NCBI GenBank assembly: GCA_027052755.1
Contig: JALUEN010000056.1
Location: 4,444-11,968, forward strand
Length of the DNA stretch: 7,525 nt
Source of the DNA: a bacterium
GTDB taxonomy: Bacteria > DRYD01 > JALUEN01
Direction of reading: 5' to 3'
Below are positions 1-6,192 of this stretch, one piece after another. The notes under the pieces are model-generated. The model saw only the letters and a list, made by a program, of their open reading frames with translations. It made no database searches and was not told where the DNA came from. The stretch's first letter is position 1. Every line of letters begins with the position of its first letter. Position numbers and translations under genes: made by a program.

Positions 1-342
1 GTTATTAGGGAGCCAATAGCCATATGAAACCCCTTCGTTGAAAAAGGTGAGCTGAGAAGCTTCACCAGTTTTCAGATCATATCTCCAGAGTTGAGGTTCT
101 CCTGATAGGCTCGAGGTGAACAGCAGGTATTTGGAATCAGGAGAAAAGCTAGGGTAAACAGCTCCGCTTATCTTAAGCAATCTAACTAAATTGTAATATA
201 TCCTATCGTTTACTAGCCTCTTATCATCAATAACTTTACACTTAGATGGAGTTGTGGATGAGAGAACGTGAGAGGGGGTGAATATAGCTGCTAAGGTCAA
301 GCTGATAATTAGGATAAGCCCTCTAAGGGATTTACTCCTCAT
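1..342 (-). CDS. N-terminus of an exported beta-propeller protein (S9 peptidase-like or TolB-like), cut by the window edge
   Basis: The frame opens with ATG at 342 and runs 114 codons off the left edge without a stop. A GGGAGG ribosome-binding site lies 8 bases upstream (356-351), and the start is 22 bases after the glutamine synthetase stop. Residues 1-28 look like a signal peptide: basic RSKSLR, then a hydrophobic stretch at about residues 8-21, then a possible cleavage site near VLS-ST (about 27-29). Residues about 63-101 resemble one blade of a WD40-like (PD40) propeller, with YPSFSPDSKYLLFTSS followed by LWRYDLKTGEASQLTF. This blade type occurs in TolB-like periplasmic proteins and in the propeller of S9 family (prolyl oligopeptidase-type) peptidases. 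The C-terminal part that would decide between them is outside the window. Export and the propeller are inferred from sequence; enzymatic activity cannot be judged. Confidence 0.7.
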   Translation of the reverse strand, partial: MRSKSLRGLILIISLTLAAIFTPSHVLSSTTPSKCKVIDDKRLVNDRIYYNLVRLLKISGAVYPSFSPDSKYLLFTSSLSGEPQLWRYDLKTGEASQLTFFNEGVSYGYWLPNN

Positions 343-364
343 CTAATCTTCCTCCCTTCGGGAA

Positions 365-1738
365 TTAGTATATCTCCAGGTACCTCTCAAGTTCCCAACG
401 GGTTACCTGCTGCCTGTAAGAGTCCCACTCCATCAGCTTAGCTCTCATGAAGCTTGTGTAGATGTGTTCTCCTAAGATATCCCTTAGAAGTTTGTCTTTC
501 CTTAGTTCATTAAGGGCTTCCAGTAGATCTGAAGGCAGGGATTCTATACCCCTTCTGGCTCTCTCCTCTGGAGTTAAGATGAAAATATTATCTGATATAG
601 GTTCAGGTGGAATTAGCTTCCTCTCTATCCCATCAAGACCTGAAGCTAGCATCACTGCTAAAGCTAGGTAGGGGTTACATGATGGATCTGGACTTCTGAG
701 CTCTATCCTAGTGTTTTCTGGATCAGAGGCTGGTATCCTTATCAGGGGACTTCTATTGTACCTGCTCCAGGTTATATAAACCGGAGCTTCATATCCCGGC
801 ACTAGCCTCTTATAGGAGTTAACAAGGGGATTGGTTATAGCTGTCATCCCCTTAGCGTGATCCATTATCCCAGCTATATACGATAGAGCTATATCGCTTA
901 AGTTGTAGATCTTGCCTTCAGGGGAATAGAAGGCATTTTTACCATCAAGTGTAATAAGTGATTGATGGGTGTGCATTCCAGAGCCGTTTATACCAGCTAT
1001 GGGTTTAGGCATAAAGGTAGCATGTAAGCCACGTTTCAGTGCAAGCGTCTTCACCACTAGCTTGAACAGGATGAGCCTATCAGCAGTTGTGAGCGCATCG
1101 GCGTACTTGAAGTCTATCTCATGTTGTGAAGGCGCTACCTCGTGATGACCTGTCTCTACATTAAATCCCATGTCCTCTAAGCTGAGGATGATCTCCTTTT
1201 TTAGCTCTTCGCCTGCGTCCACGGACAGCATATCAAAGTAGCCACCTCTATCTAGGAGCGATGTAGAGGGTCTGGTTACCTTAATCCCTCCTGCTAAGCT
1301 TTCTACCTCGTATCGTCCAAAGACAAAGAACTCAGCTTCAACCCCTACCATCATCTCATAGCCCATCTTCTCAGCTTTCTCAGTAACTTTCTGGAGGACG
1401 TATCTAGGATCACCTTGAAACCTGGTCCCATCAGGTTTGTAGATATCACATATTAGAACAGCTTCTTTGTCCCTTCCCGGCGATCCCCAGGGTAGGATAT
1501 ATAGCGTAGAGGGGTCGGGAAGTAGGAACATATCTGATTCCTCTATCCTAGCGAAACCCTCTATGGATGAGCCATCAAAACCTATCTCTCCATCTAGCGC
1601 TTTATCGAGCTGGGATATAGGGATGGTAACGTTCTTAGGGATTCCTAGTATATCAGTGAAGATGAGCCTTATAAAATTGATCTGATGAGCCTCAAGTAGT
1701 TCCTTAACCTCTTCCTTAGAGGGTTTTCCCCCGCTCAT
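365..1738 (-). CDS. glnA: Glutamine synthetase, type I-alpha
   Basis: Cytoplasmic dodecameric enzyme making glutamine from glutamate, ammonia and ATP, the main route of ammonia assimilation. Numbered from the ATG at 1738 (457 residues), the family motifs are all present: DGSSIEG near 55-61, metal-binding GVEAEF (E134, E136), HHEVAPSQHE (E200, E207), the ATP/glutamate-site NGSGMHTH (H256), the flap motif KRLVPGYEAP (about 310-319), and RIELRSPDPSCNP (E346, R348). The C-terminal region lacks the NLPPEE-type adenylylation segment of beta-type enzymes, placing it in GSI-alpha, regulated by feedback and regulators rather than adenylylation. R64, in EGFARIEESDM, matches the position of B. subtilis Arg62, which takes part in feedback inhibition. 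A GTG at 1747 is in frame but overlaps the Shine-Dalgarno sequence, so the ATG is preferred. It is slightly longer than the Bacillus enzyme (about 444 residues). No glnR or glnB gene is adjacent. Confidence 0.96.
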   Translation of the reverse strand: MSGGKPSKEEVKELLEAHQINFIRLIFTDILGIPKNVTIPISQLDKALDGEIGFDGSSIEGFARIEESDMFLLPDPSTLYILPWGSPGRDKEAVLICDIYKPDGTRFQGDPRYVLQKVTEKAEKMGYEMMVGVEAEFFVFGRYEVESLAGGIKVTRPSTSLLDRGGYFDMLSVDAGEELKKEIILSLEDMGFNVETGHHEVAPSQHEIDFKYADALTTADRLILFKLVVKTLALKRGLHATFMPKPIAGINGSGMHTHQSLITLDGKNAFYSPEGKIYNLSDIALSYIAGIMDHAKGMTAITNPLVNSYKRLVPGYEAPVYITWSRYNRSPLIRIPASDPENTRIELRSPDPSCNPYLALAVMLASGLDGIERKLIPPEPISDNIFILTPEERARRGIESLPSDLLEALNELRKDKLLRDILGEHIYTSFMRAKLMEWDSYRQQVTRWELERYLEIY

Positions 1739-1745
1739 GTTAAGC

Positions 1746-1752
1746 ACCTCCT
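1746..1752 (-). promoter_or_regulatory. Ribosome-binding site that fixes the glnA start
   Basis: AGGAGGT read on the minus strand, with AGGAGG placed 8 bases before ATG at 1738. It covers the upstream in-frame GTG (1747-1745), so that GTG cannot be the initiation codon served by this site. The resulting protein starts MSGGKPSK. Confidence 0.8.
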
Positions 1753-1761
1753 GGAAAGTTC

Positions 1762-2367
1762 CTATCTAACTTTCTCACCTTGTACTAATTTTACGAAGAA
1801 ATCACCTCCTAACCAGCTAGCTGGTGTGTGCTCTGGAGAATCTAGTTTCCATATGAGCTCAGCTTCATCAAAAGCTAGCTTACTTGCAGCAGCTATTAAA
1901 ACTCTCCCTATGAACAGTGCGTGATCCCAGTTGGGTCTTTCTATAATCTCTTCTAGCTTAGCCTCTACCCATGCTATTGACCCTTTTATGTGGGGAACTG
2001 AGTTAGAAAGGGGTTCCTCTAGCTCCAGGTGAAATCTATCTAATTTATTTACATCCTTACCGCTGACATCCCCTAGCTCCCTTATTAACCTGCTCTCAGT
2101 TGAGGGGAGGATGGATACGGTAAACTCAGAGGCTTTCTTTAAAAGTGAGAAAGTGTACCTCTCTGGTGCAACCCCCACAGCTATGTAAGGCTCCCTAGCG
2201 CTGATGGGATAGGCCCAGACAGCTGGCATTAGGTTATATTGGTTCTTAGGATCAGGTACCACTATCACAGAGGCTACCATTGGGTGAAAAAGCCTGTACC
2301 ATCTCCTGAGCTGGTGTAGGTTAACTATATAGTCGCCTCTATACTGAAAGCTCAGCTCTTTCGACAT
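1762..2367 (-). CDS. Flavin reductase-like FMN-binding split-barrel protein (flavoredoxin family)
   Basis: A 201-residue cytoplasmic protein, counted from the ATG at 2367. It shows the layout of the flavin-reductase-like/flavoredoxin family. An N-terminal segment reads HPMVASVIVVPDP then NLMPAVWAYPIS (about 28-56), like the family's 'P-V-flavin loop-N-x-M-P-x-W' region. This is followed by PERYTFSLLKKASEFTVSIL and the flavin-binding-type motif GDVSGKDVNKLDRF (99-112). Near the end DHALFIGRVLIA (about 148-159) matches the usual H-x-L-F-x-G strand. These proteins bind FMN and either reduce it or pass electrons to partner enzymes; the partner here is unknown. The gene lies between a HAD phosphatase, which it overlaps by 29 bases, and glnA, 23 bases downstream. 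The neighbours do not indicate a specific redox pathway. A GTG at 2376 is in frame but inside the ribosome-binding site. Confidence 0.8.
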   Translation of the reverse strand: MSKELSFQYRGDYIVNLHQLRRWYRLFHPMVASVIVVPDPKNQYNLMPAVWAYPISAREPYIAVGVAPERYTFSLLKKASEFTVSILPSTESRLIRELGDVSGKDVNKLDRFHLELEEPLSNSVPHIKGSIAWVEAKLEEIIERPNWDHALFIGRVLIAAASKLAFDEAELIWKLDSPEHTPASWLGGDFFVKLVQGEKVR

Positions 2368-3226
2368 CCCCTTCACCTCCGTAAAGGTTCTCTTCTAGAA
2401 TAGGTTTAAGAGAGTAAAGCTTATCTAGGACAATATCAATCTTCCATGGGGAGTTCCCAGGATCTCTAGTAACACCGCTTAGCACTAGTACACTTGTTAC
2501 CTTAACACCTCTCAGCTTCTCTCTTAAGGCGTCTGCTAGAGCTATATCTGATTCTAATCTATCACCTACTATGATGAGCTCTTGGATCTCTCCATATCTC
2601 TGCCTCATTATCTCTAACCCCATCAGACCTATGATAGGGTTAGGTTTTCCTATAACCTCTGGATCCTTACCCGAGCAGGCTTTTAAAAAGGCTAAGGTAG
2701 CGCCAGCTCCAGGGATAAGCCCCTTCGTAGTCGGGAAGGTTACGTCAGAATTAGTAGCGATATAAGTTGGATTGCCCTCGTTTAAGGATAGACATGCAGC
2801 TGCTAGTTTCCTGTAGGTTAGGTCTGTATTATAACCTACTACTAGGTAATCCACTTCCTTGGGGTTTTCCCAGACCTCCTCCTGAGTCAAGCGTTTCCAG
2901 TTTAAGCTTCCTATAGCGTTCTCTAAGCTTGGGCTACCTATGATGAACACTTTGGGATCAGGTAACTTATTAATATCTCTGAGGTAGTTAACTGTGGCGT
3001 TCACAGAGGTGAATAGATTCTCTGGTTTAAGGTTTATTCCTCTCTTCTTTAGCCTCTCGCTGAGTTCTTGAGAGGAGTAATAGGAATTATTTGTGAGGAG
3101 TAAGTACGGAATATTTCTCTCATCTAGCCACTTCAGAAACTCTATAGAACCCTCTATTGGCGTCTTATCCTTATATACTACTCCATCTAAATCTATGAAT
3201 AAACCTATCTTAAAGGTCTCGCTCAC
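2339..3226 (-). CDS. HAD superfamily phosphatase, subfamily IIA (NagD / p-nitrophenylphosphatase-like)
   Basis: A 295-residue cytoplasmic phosphohydrolase with all four HAD motifs. Motif I is DLDGV (D12 nucleophile, D14 acid/base), motif II is LTNNS (44-48), motif III is the lysine in IGKPNP (K194), and motif IV is GDRLESDI (D222, D227; Mg2+ ligands). The large insert between motifs II and III, with TYIATNSDVTFP and PGAGATLAFLKACSG, is the C2-type cap of the HAD-IIA class, which includes NagD, AraL, 4-nitrophenylphosphatase and phosphoglycolate phosphatase. Substrate cannot be read from the sequence. The start is GTG at 3226, supported by AGGAGG at 3240-3235 with 8-base spacing. It is longer than NagD (about 250 residues), and its last residues run into the downstream flavin reductase-like gene in another frame. 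It follows the small membrane protein by 32 bases. Confidence 0.88.
   Translation of the reverse strand: MSETFKIGLFIDLDGVVYKDKTPIEGSIEFLKWLDERNIPYLLLTNNSYYSSQELSERLKKRGINLKPENLFTSVNATVNYLRDINKLPDPKVFIIGSPSLENAIGSLNWKRLTQEEVWENPKEVDYLVVGYNTDLTYRKLAAACLSLNEGNPTYIATNSDVTFPTTKGLIPGAGATLAFLKACSGKDPEVIGKPNPIIGLMGLEIMRQRYGEIQELIIVGDRLESDIALADALREKLRGVKVTSVLVLSGVTRDPGNSPWKIDIVLDKLYSLKPILEENLYGGEGDVERAELSV
2373..2380 (-). promoter_or_regulatory. Ribosome-binding site for the flavin reductase-like gene, inside the upstream coding region
   Basis: GGAGGTGA on the minus strand, with GGAGG placed 8 bases before ATG at 2367. It lies within the last codons of the HAD phosphatase gene, where it encodes Gly-Gly-Glu. 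It excludes the in-frame GTG at 2376, which overlaps the site itself. Confidence 0.75.
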
Positions 3227-3258
3227 GCTGATCGCCTCCTTATAGTTGGATTTCAGTA

Positions 3259-3444
3259 TCAGTTTGATAGTTTAACTAGAGAGATTATCATCCCGATAAA
3301 TGAAAGGGGGATAGCAATTAGGTAGCCCCAGTATGAGTGGAGATAGGCCTGAATGACGTAACCTAGCAGGGCTCCAGCTAGTACATAACCTATGATGATA
3401 GAGGCTGCTGTTAAGCCTCTCGCAAGGGGTTTACTCCCTTTCAT
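3259..3444 (-). CDS. Small two-helix membrane protein, possibly AtpZ/AtpI-like
   Basis: A 61-residue protein starting MKGSKPLARG. After a short basic N-terminus there are two hydrophobic segments, about residues 11-33 (LTAASIIIGYVLAGALLGYV) and 40-58 (GYLIAIPLSFIGMIISLV), joined by a short polar turn with HSYWG. The GALLGY motif in helix 1 and a short basic C-terminus (VKLSN) recall the AtpZ/AtpI family of small ATP-synthase-associated membrane proteins, which have the same two-helix size. The match is by eye and there are no ATP synthase genes nearby, so that name is only a suggestion. The start was moved from a TTG at 3462 to ATG at 3444, because AGGAGG (3459-3454) sits 9 bases before the ATG. 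It overlaps the end of the aspartate kinase gene by 14 bases, implying co-translation. Confidence 0.65.
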   Translation of the reverse strand: MKGSKPLARGLTAASIIIGYVLAGALLGYVIQAYLHSYWGYLIAIPLSFIGMIISLVKLSN

Positions 3445-4660
3445 TAAGTCTTTCCTCCTCAAAGAACTCGTTATGGAGTTCCCTGACCGCTTTTTCTGAA
3501 TCTTTCTCTGAGAATAGGAATGAGATGCTTATATGTGAATCACTGACCTGAATGGGGAGGATATTTCCTCGTTGAAAGGCTTTATATATCCTGTGGAAAA
3601 CCCCAGGTTTACCTCTTATCCCAGCTCCTATAACTGATACCTTTGCCATTTCCGGCAGGTAGGTGAACGGGATGTGAATCTCCCTCAGAAGGGTTTTAGC
3701 TTTCTCCATCTGATCTCTGCTCACGGTATAGCTTAGAACTATACTGTTCCTGTTCATCCTCTGATACATGCTGATGAAGTCCAAGCTGATGGAGTGATTA
3801 GCTAATTCCTGTAGTAGCATCTCAACCTGTTTTGGCTCCCTTAAGCTAACTTTGAACCATGTGATATTGGGTTTTCTTGTGATGGCGGTGATCAAAGAAG
3901 AAGGTGATTTGCTACCTACCCAGGTTCCCCCTCTATCCATTGAGCGAATATATAAGGGGATATTAAGCTTTTGGGAGAGGGCTACGGCATCAGGGTGTAC
4001 AACTTTAGAACCGTTATAGGTTAGCTCGCCTAACTCCTCATAAGACACAAACTTATGGAGTAGCGGGGAATCCACTACCTTGGGATCAGCGGATAGTACG
4101 CCATCCACATCCTTAACAAGGATAACATGCTCAGCGTTTAGGGCTTGAGCTATCGCTACAGCTGTTATATCACTTCCTCCCCTGGGCAGAGTTACTATGT
4201 TACCCCTCTCAGTCATCCCCTGGAAGCCACATATCACGGGCACTTTTCCCTCGTTAAGGGCTTGGATAACTCTTATGGGGTTTACTGATTTAATCTTGCC
4301 AGAATCTGTTAGGAGGATCCCAGCTTGAAATCCTGTCAGTGGTTCTGAGGGTATTCCATGTCCATGGAGTACAGCGGCTACTAAACCTGAAGCTATCATC
4401 TCACCTGTGGATAGAACAAAATCCTTGATAACCTTAGGGATCCCATTTTGGCTTGGGCTAAGGGGCTGTGGATAGTTAGAGTAGATCAGTTTTAATAGGC
4501 TATCTGTTGCATAGGGATATGGCGGTCTAGATAGCGCAGAGACAACTAGGACAACTCTCCACTTTGCGAGATACTCGCTTACCAAACCTGGAATACCCTT
4601 AAGGCTTTTAGGATTTAGAGCGCTCCCTCCGAACTTTATTACGACAACCCTATCGCTCAT
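3431..4660 (-). CDS. lysC: Aspartate kinase with C-terminal ACT domains
   Basis: Phosphorylates L-aspartate to aspartyl-4-phosphate, the first step to lysine (and diaminopimelate), threonine and methionine. The 409 residues match monofunctional aspartokinases such as the Bacillus lysine-sensitive enzyme (about 408). Visible motifs are N-terminal VIKFGGSAL (7-15), STGE (84-87), LTGFQAG (108-114), PVICGFQG (141-148), RGGSDITAVAIAQAL (160-174) and VKDVDGVLSADPKVV (182-196), then YNGSKVVHP (215-223). After about residue 265 come two ACT-like segments; the second contains AKVSVIGAGIRGKPGVFHRI (339-358) and ISISFLF. These normally bind feedback inhibitors, but which amino acid is not evident. The ATG overlaps the rplO stop as ATGA, so translation is probably coupled to uL15. 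The usual Ser after KFGG[ST] is Ala here. The symbol lysC is by family; paralogue identity is not proven. Confidence 0.9.
   Translation of the reverse strand: MSDRVVVIKFGGSALNPKSLKGIPGLVSEYLAKWRVVLVVSALSRPPYPYATDSLLKLIYSNYPQPLSPSQNGIPKVIKDFVLSTGEMIASGLVAAVLHGHGIPSEPLTGFQAGILLTDSGKIKSVNPIRVIQALNEGKVPVICGFQGMTERGNIVTLPRGGSDITAVAIAQALNAEHVILVKDVDGVLSADPKVVDSPLLHKFVSYEELGELTYNGSKVVHPDAVALSQKLNIPLYIRSMDRGGTWVGSKSPSSLITAITRKPNITWFKVSLREPKQVEMLLQELANHSISLDFISMYQRMNRNSIVLSYTVSRDQMEKAKTLLREIHIPFTYLPEMAKVSVIGAGIRGKPGVFHRIYKAFQRGNILPIQVSDSHISISFLFSEKDSEKAVRELHNEFFEEERLNERE
3454..3459 (-). promoter_or_regulatory. Ribosome-binding site for the small membrane protein, inside lysC
   Basis: AGGAGG on the minus strand, 9 bases before ATG at 3444. 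It lies in the last codons of the aspartate kinase gene (Glu-Glu-Glu region). Its presence argues that the small frame is truly translated and that ATG, not the upstream TTG, is used. Confidence 0.7.
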
Positions 4661-5172
4661 TTCCTAGCCGTCTTCTTTTTCTTAGGTCTCACCCACTTCT
4701 TCCTCAGAGGAGGTAGTACCTCTACTGATCCCCCAGCTGACTCTATCTTAGACTTAGCCTTCTCTGAGAACTTGTGAGCTTTCACTTTCAGAGCTTTAGT
4801 TAACTTGCCCTTCCCTAAGATCTTCACCTCTAAGTCTAAGGTGTCTATCAACCCAAGCTGATAAAGCTTCTCAGGAGTAACCTCATCACCTGAGTTGAAG
4901 GATTTCTCTAGATCAGATACGTTAACTATCTCGTACTCTTTCCTAAACGGAGCGTTGGAGAAACCTCTTCTCGGTATCCTGAGATAGAGCGGGGTCTGTC
5001 CACCCTCAAACCAAGGGGGTTTAGCTCCTCCTGATCTGGCTTTCTGACCTTTAGTACCTCTTGTGGCTGTTACTCCATGACCAGATCCCAGTCCTCGCCC
5101 TACTCTCTTTTTCCTCTTCTTACTCCTAGGTTTAGGGGATAAGGTGTGAACCTTGAGATCTATGCTTGACAT
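4657..5172 (-). CDS. rplO: 50S ribosomal protein uL15 (bacterial type)
   Basis: Large-subunit protein that binds 23S rRNA late in assembly. The 171-residue product starts MSSIDLKVHTLSPKPRSKK and carries the bacterial signature: GRGLGSGHGVTATRGTKGQKARSG (about 26-49), then GGQTPLYLRIPRRGFSN (57-73). The C-terminal globular region ends at IESAGGSVEVLPP. An additional basic tail of about 15-20 residues (RKKWVRPKKKK and beyond) makes it longer than common bacterial uL15 (about 145-150). The start is ATG with AAGGAGG 8 bases upstream (5187-5181). It follows rpsE after only 20 bases, leaving no room for rpmD (uL30), which often lies between them. Its stop overlaps the aspartate kinase start, where secY would usually follow. 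Confidence 0.97.
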   Translation of the reverse strand: MSSIDLKVHTLSPKPRSKKRKKRVGRGLGSGHGVTATRGTKGQKARSGGAKPPWFEGGQTPLYLRIPRRGFSNAPFRKEYEIVNVSDLEKSFNSGDEVTPEKLYQLGLIDTLDLEVKILGKGKLTKALKVKAHKFSEKAKSKIESAGGSVEVLPPLRKKWVRPKKKKTARK

Positions 5173-5192
5173 CTGTTATCCCTCCTTAACGC

Positions 5193-5771
5193 TTACTCTT
5201 CCTTTTCCTTCTGAACTTGCGCTCTCTCCTTCTCCTTCTTCCTGGGCTTTCTCTTCATTGGCTTCGGTTTCTCCTCCTCTGGTAGGGGAGCAAACCTGGT
5301 CTGGTATATCTCCTCCTTAGTTCTGAGCTTGGATAGTCCATCTAGGGTAGCCCAGGTTAAGTTAATTATGTTGTTGCTCCCTAGGGACTTGGCTATCACG
5401 TTCTTCAAGCCAGCTAACTCTAAGAGTATTCTGACACGTTGGTTAGCTATGATACCGGTTCCAGGCCCAGCTGGCTTGAGGAGAATCCTAGCAGCTCCAC
5501 ATTCACCTATTATCTCGTGGGGAATAGTTCCGTTCTGAACTATCGGGATCTTTATCATATTTCTCTTAGCGCGCTCCTCAGCTTTTGAGATAGCAGATGA
5601 GGTATCCTGGGCTTTACCAAGCGCAGCGCCTACTCTACCATTTCCATCACCAACAGCTACCAATGCGCTGAACCTGTACCTCTTTCCACCTTTCATAACC
5701 CTTGATACTCTCCTGAGGGCTATGAGCCTTGACTTTATCTCAGCGTATTCAACCCTATTTGTGGTTTCCAT
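5193..5771 (-). CDS. rpsE: 30S ribosomal protein uS5 (bacterial type)
   Basis: Small-subunit protein important for decoding accuracy. The 192 residues include the N-terminal double-stranded RNA-binding-like domain, RVSRVMKGGKRYRFSALV then VGDGNGRVGAALGKA (about 19-54), followed by NGTIPHEIIGECGAARILLKPAGPGTGI. The C-terminal domain has LLELAGLKNVIAKSLGSNN and WATLDGLSKL. These are bacterial rather than archaeal features. From about residue 163 a Lys/Glu/Pro-rich tail (EEEKPKPMKRKPRKKEKERA) extends it beyond typical lengths of about 165. The ATG is preceded by AAGGGGGTAT, a G-rich variant of the Shine-Dalgarno sequence, with 7-base spacing. It sits 31 bases after rplR and 20 bases before rplO. 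Confidence 0.97.
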   Translation of the reverse strand: METTNRVEYAEIKSRLIALRRVSRVMKGGKRYRFSALVAVGDGNGRVGAALGKAQDTSSAISKAEERAKRNMIKIPIVQNGTIPHEIIGECGAARILLKPAGPGTGIIANQRVRILLELAGLKNVIAKSLGSNNIINLTWATLDGLSKLRTKEEIYQTRFAPLPEEEKPKPMKRKPRKKEKERAQVQKEKEE

Positions 5772-5778
5772 TCCCTAT

Positions 5779-5786
5779 ACCCCCTT
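5779..5786 (-). promoter_or_regulatory. G-rich variant ribosome-binding site of rpsE
   Basis: AAGGGGGT on the minus strand, 7 bases before ATG at 5771. Compared with AAGGAGGT, one A is replaced by G, which would give a G-U pair with the 16S rRNA tail. It is identical to the site before rplR. Confidence 0.6.
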
Positions 5787-5802
5787 GTATTAACTTTTTC
5801 AC

Positions 5803-6177
5803 TTAGAACTTTAAGCCCGCTTCCCTTGCAGCATCAGCGAGGGCTTTTATGTTCCCATGGTACTTGTATCCACCTCTGTCAAAAACTACTTTAGTAATAC
5901 CTTTCTCTAAAGCTCTCTGAGCGATTCTTCTCCCGACCTCTACTGCTGCTTCCCTGAAAGTGATCTCTTTTCTCTGAAGCTTCTCCTTCAGATCTCTCTC
6001 AAGGGTGCTAGCGCTAGCTAAGGTGTGGCCTACCTCATCGTTGATTACCTGGACGTATATGTGTCTGTTACTTCTGAAGACGTTTAGCCTGGGCCTCTCT
6101 GCGGTTCCAAATACTCTTTTCCTTATCCTCCTGTGTCTTATCTTCCTAAGCTCGTTCCTGCTCTTAGACTTGATCAT
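5803..6177 (-). CDS. rplR: 50S ribosomal protein uL18 (bacterial type)
   Basis: Binds 5S rRNA and helps join the 5S particle to the large subunit. The 124 residues match a complete bacterial uL18. A basic N-terminus ([20 protein letters not shown]) is followed by [19 protein letters not shown], and the conserved C-terminus reads [28 protein letters not shown]. It is the first minus-strand gene of the series. Upstream is the divergent bpsA, not rplF (uL6), which precedes rplR in the standard spc operon, so this gene starts a separate transcription unit. The ATG has the same AAGGGGGTAT element and 7-base spacing as rpsE. Confidence 0.97.
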   Translation of the reverse strand: MIKSKSRNELRKIRHRRIRKRVFGTAERPRLNVFRSNRHIYVQVINDEVGHTLASASTLERDLKEKLQRKEITFREAAVEVGRRIAQRALEKGITKVVFDRGGYKYHGNIKALADAAREAGLKF

Positions 6178-6184
6178 AACAGAT

Positions 6185-6192
6185 ACCCCCTT
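6185..6192 (-). promoter_or_regulatory. G-rich variant ribosome-binding site of rplR
   Basis: AAGGGGGT on the minus strand, 7 bases before ATG at 6177. It has the same sequence and spacing as the rpsE site. Further upstream, at about 6210-6216, a perfect AGGAGGT is present on the same strand with no usable start codon close behind it. Confidence 0.6.

Noticed and set aside
462..671. Plus-strand open frame inside glnA
   Set aside because: It is antisense to a highly conserved gene, low complexity (Ser/Leu), and matches no family I recognise.
1467..1685. Plus-strand open frame inside glnA
   Set aside because: It is antisense to conserved glnA motifs with no ribosome-binding site and no recognisable domain.
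1739..1747. GTG at 1747 as the glnA start
   Set aside because: It lies inside the AGGAGGT ribosome-binding site; the ATG at 1738 has correct 8-base spacing.
2571..2765. Plus-strand open frame inside the HAD phosphatase gene
   Set aside because: It is antisense to motif III and IV codons and shows no recognisable domain.
3445..3462. TTG at 3462 as the start of the small membrane protein
   Set aside because: The AGGAGG site begins immediately after it and serves the ATG at 3444.
3920..3960. Internal start for a separate aspartate kinase beta subunit, as in Bacillus lysC (Met241, ATG near 3940)
   Set aside because: An ATG is present at about the right place, but I see no ribosome-binding site in front of it.
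5173..5192. Possible hidden rpmD (uL30) between rpsE and rplO
   Set aside because: The gap is only 20 bases and holds just the rplO ribosome-binding site.
5329..5538. Plus-strand open frame inside rpsE
   Set aside because: It mirrors conserved rpsE codons and shows no recognisable domain.
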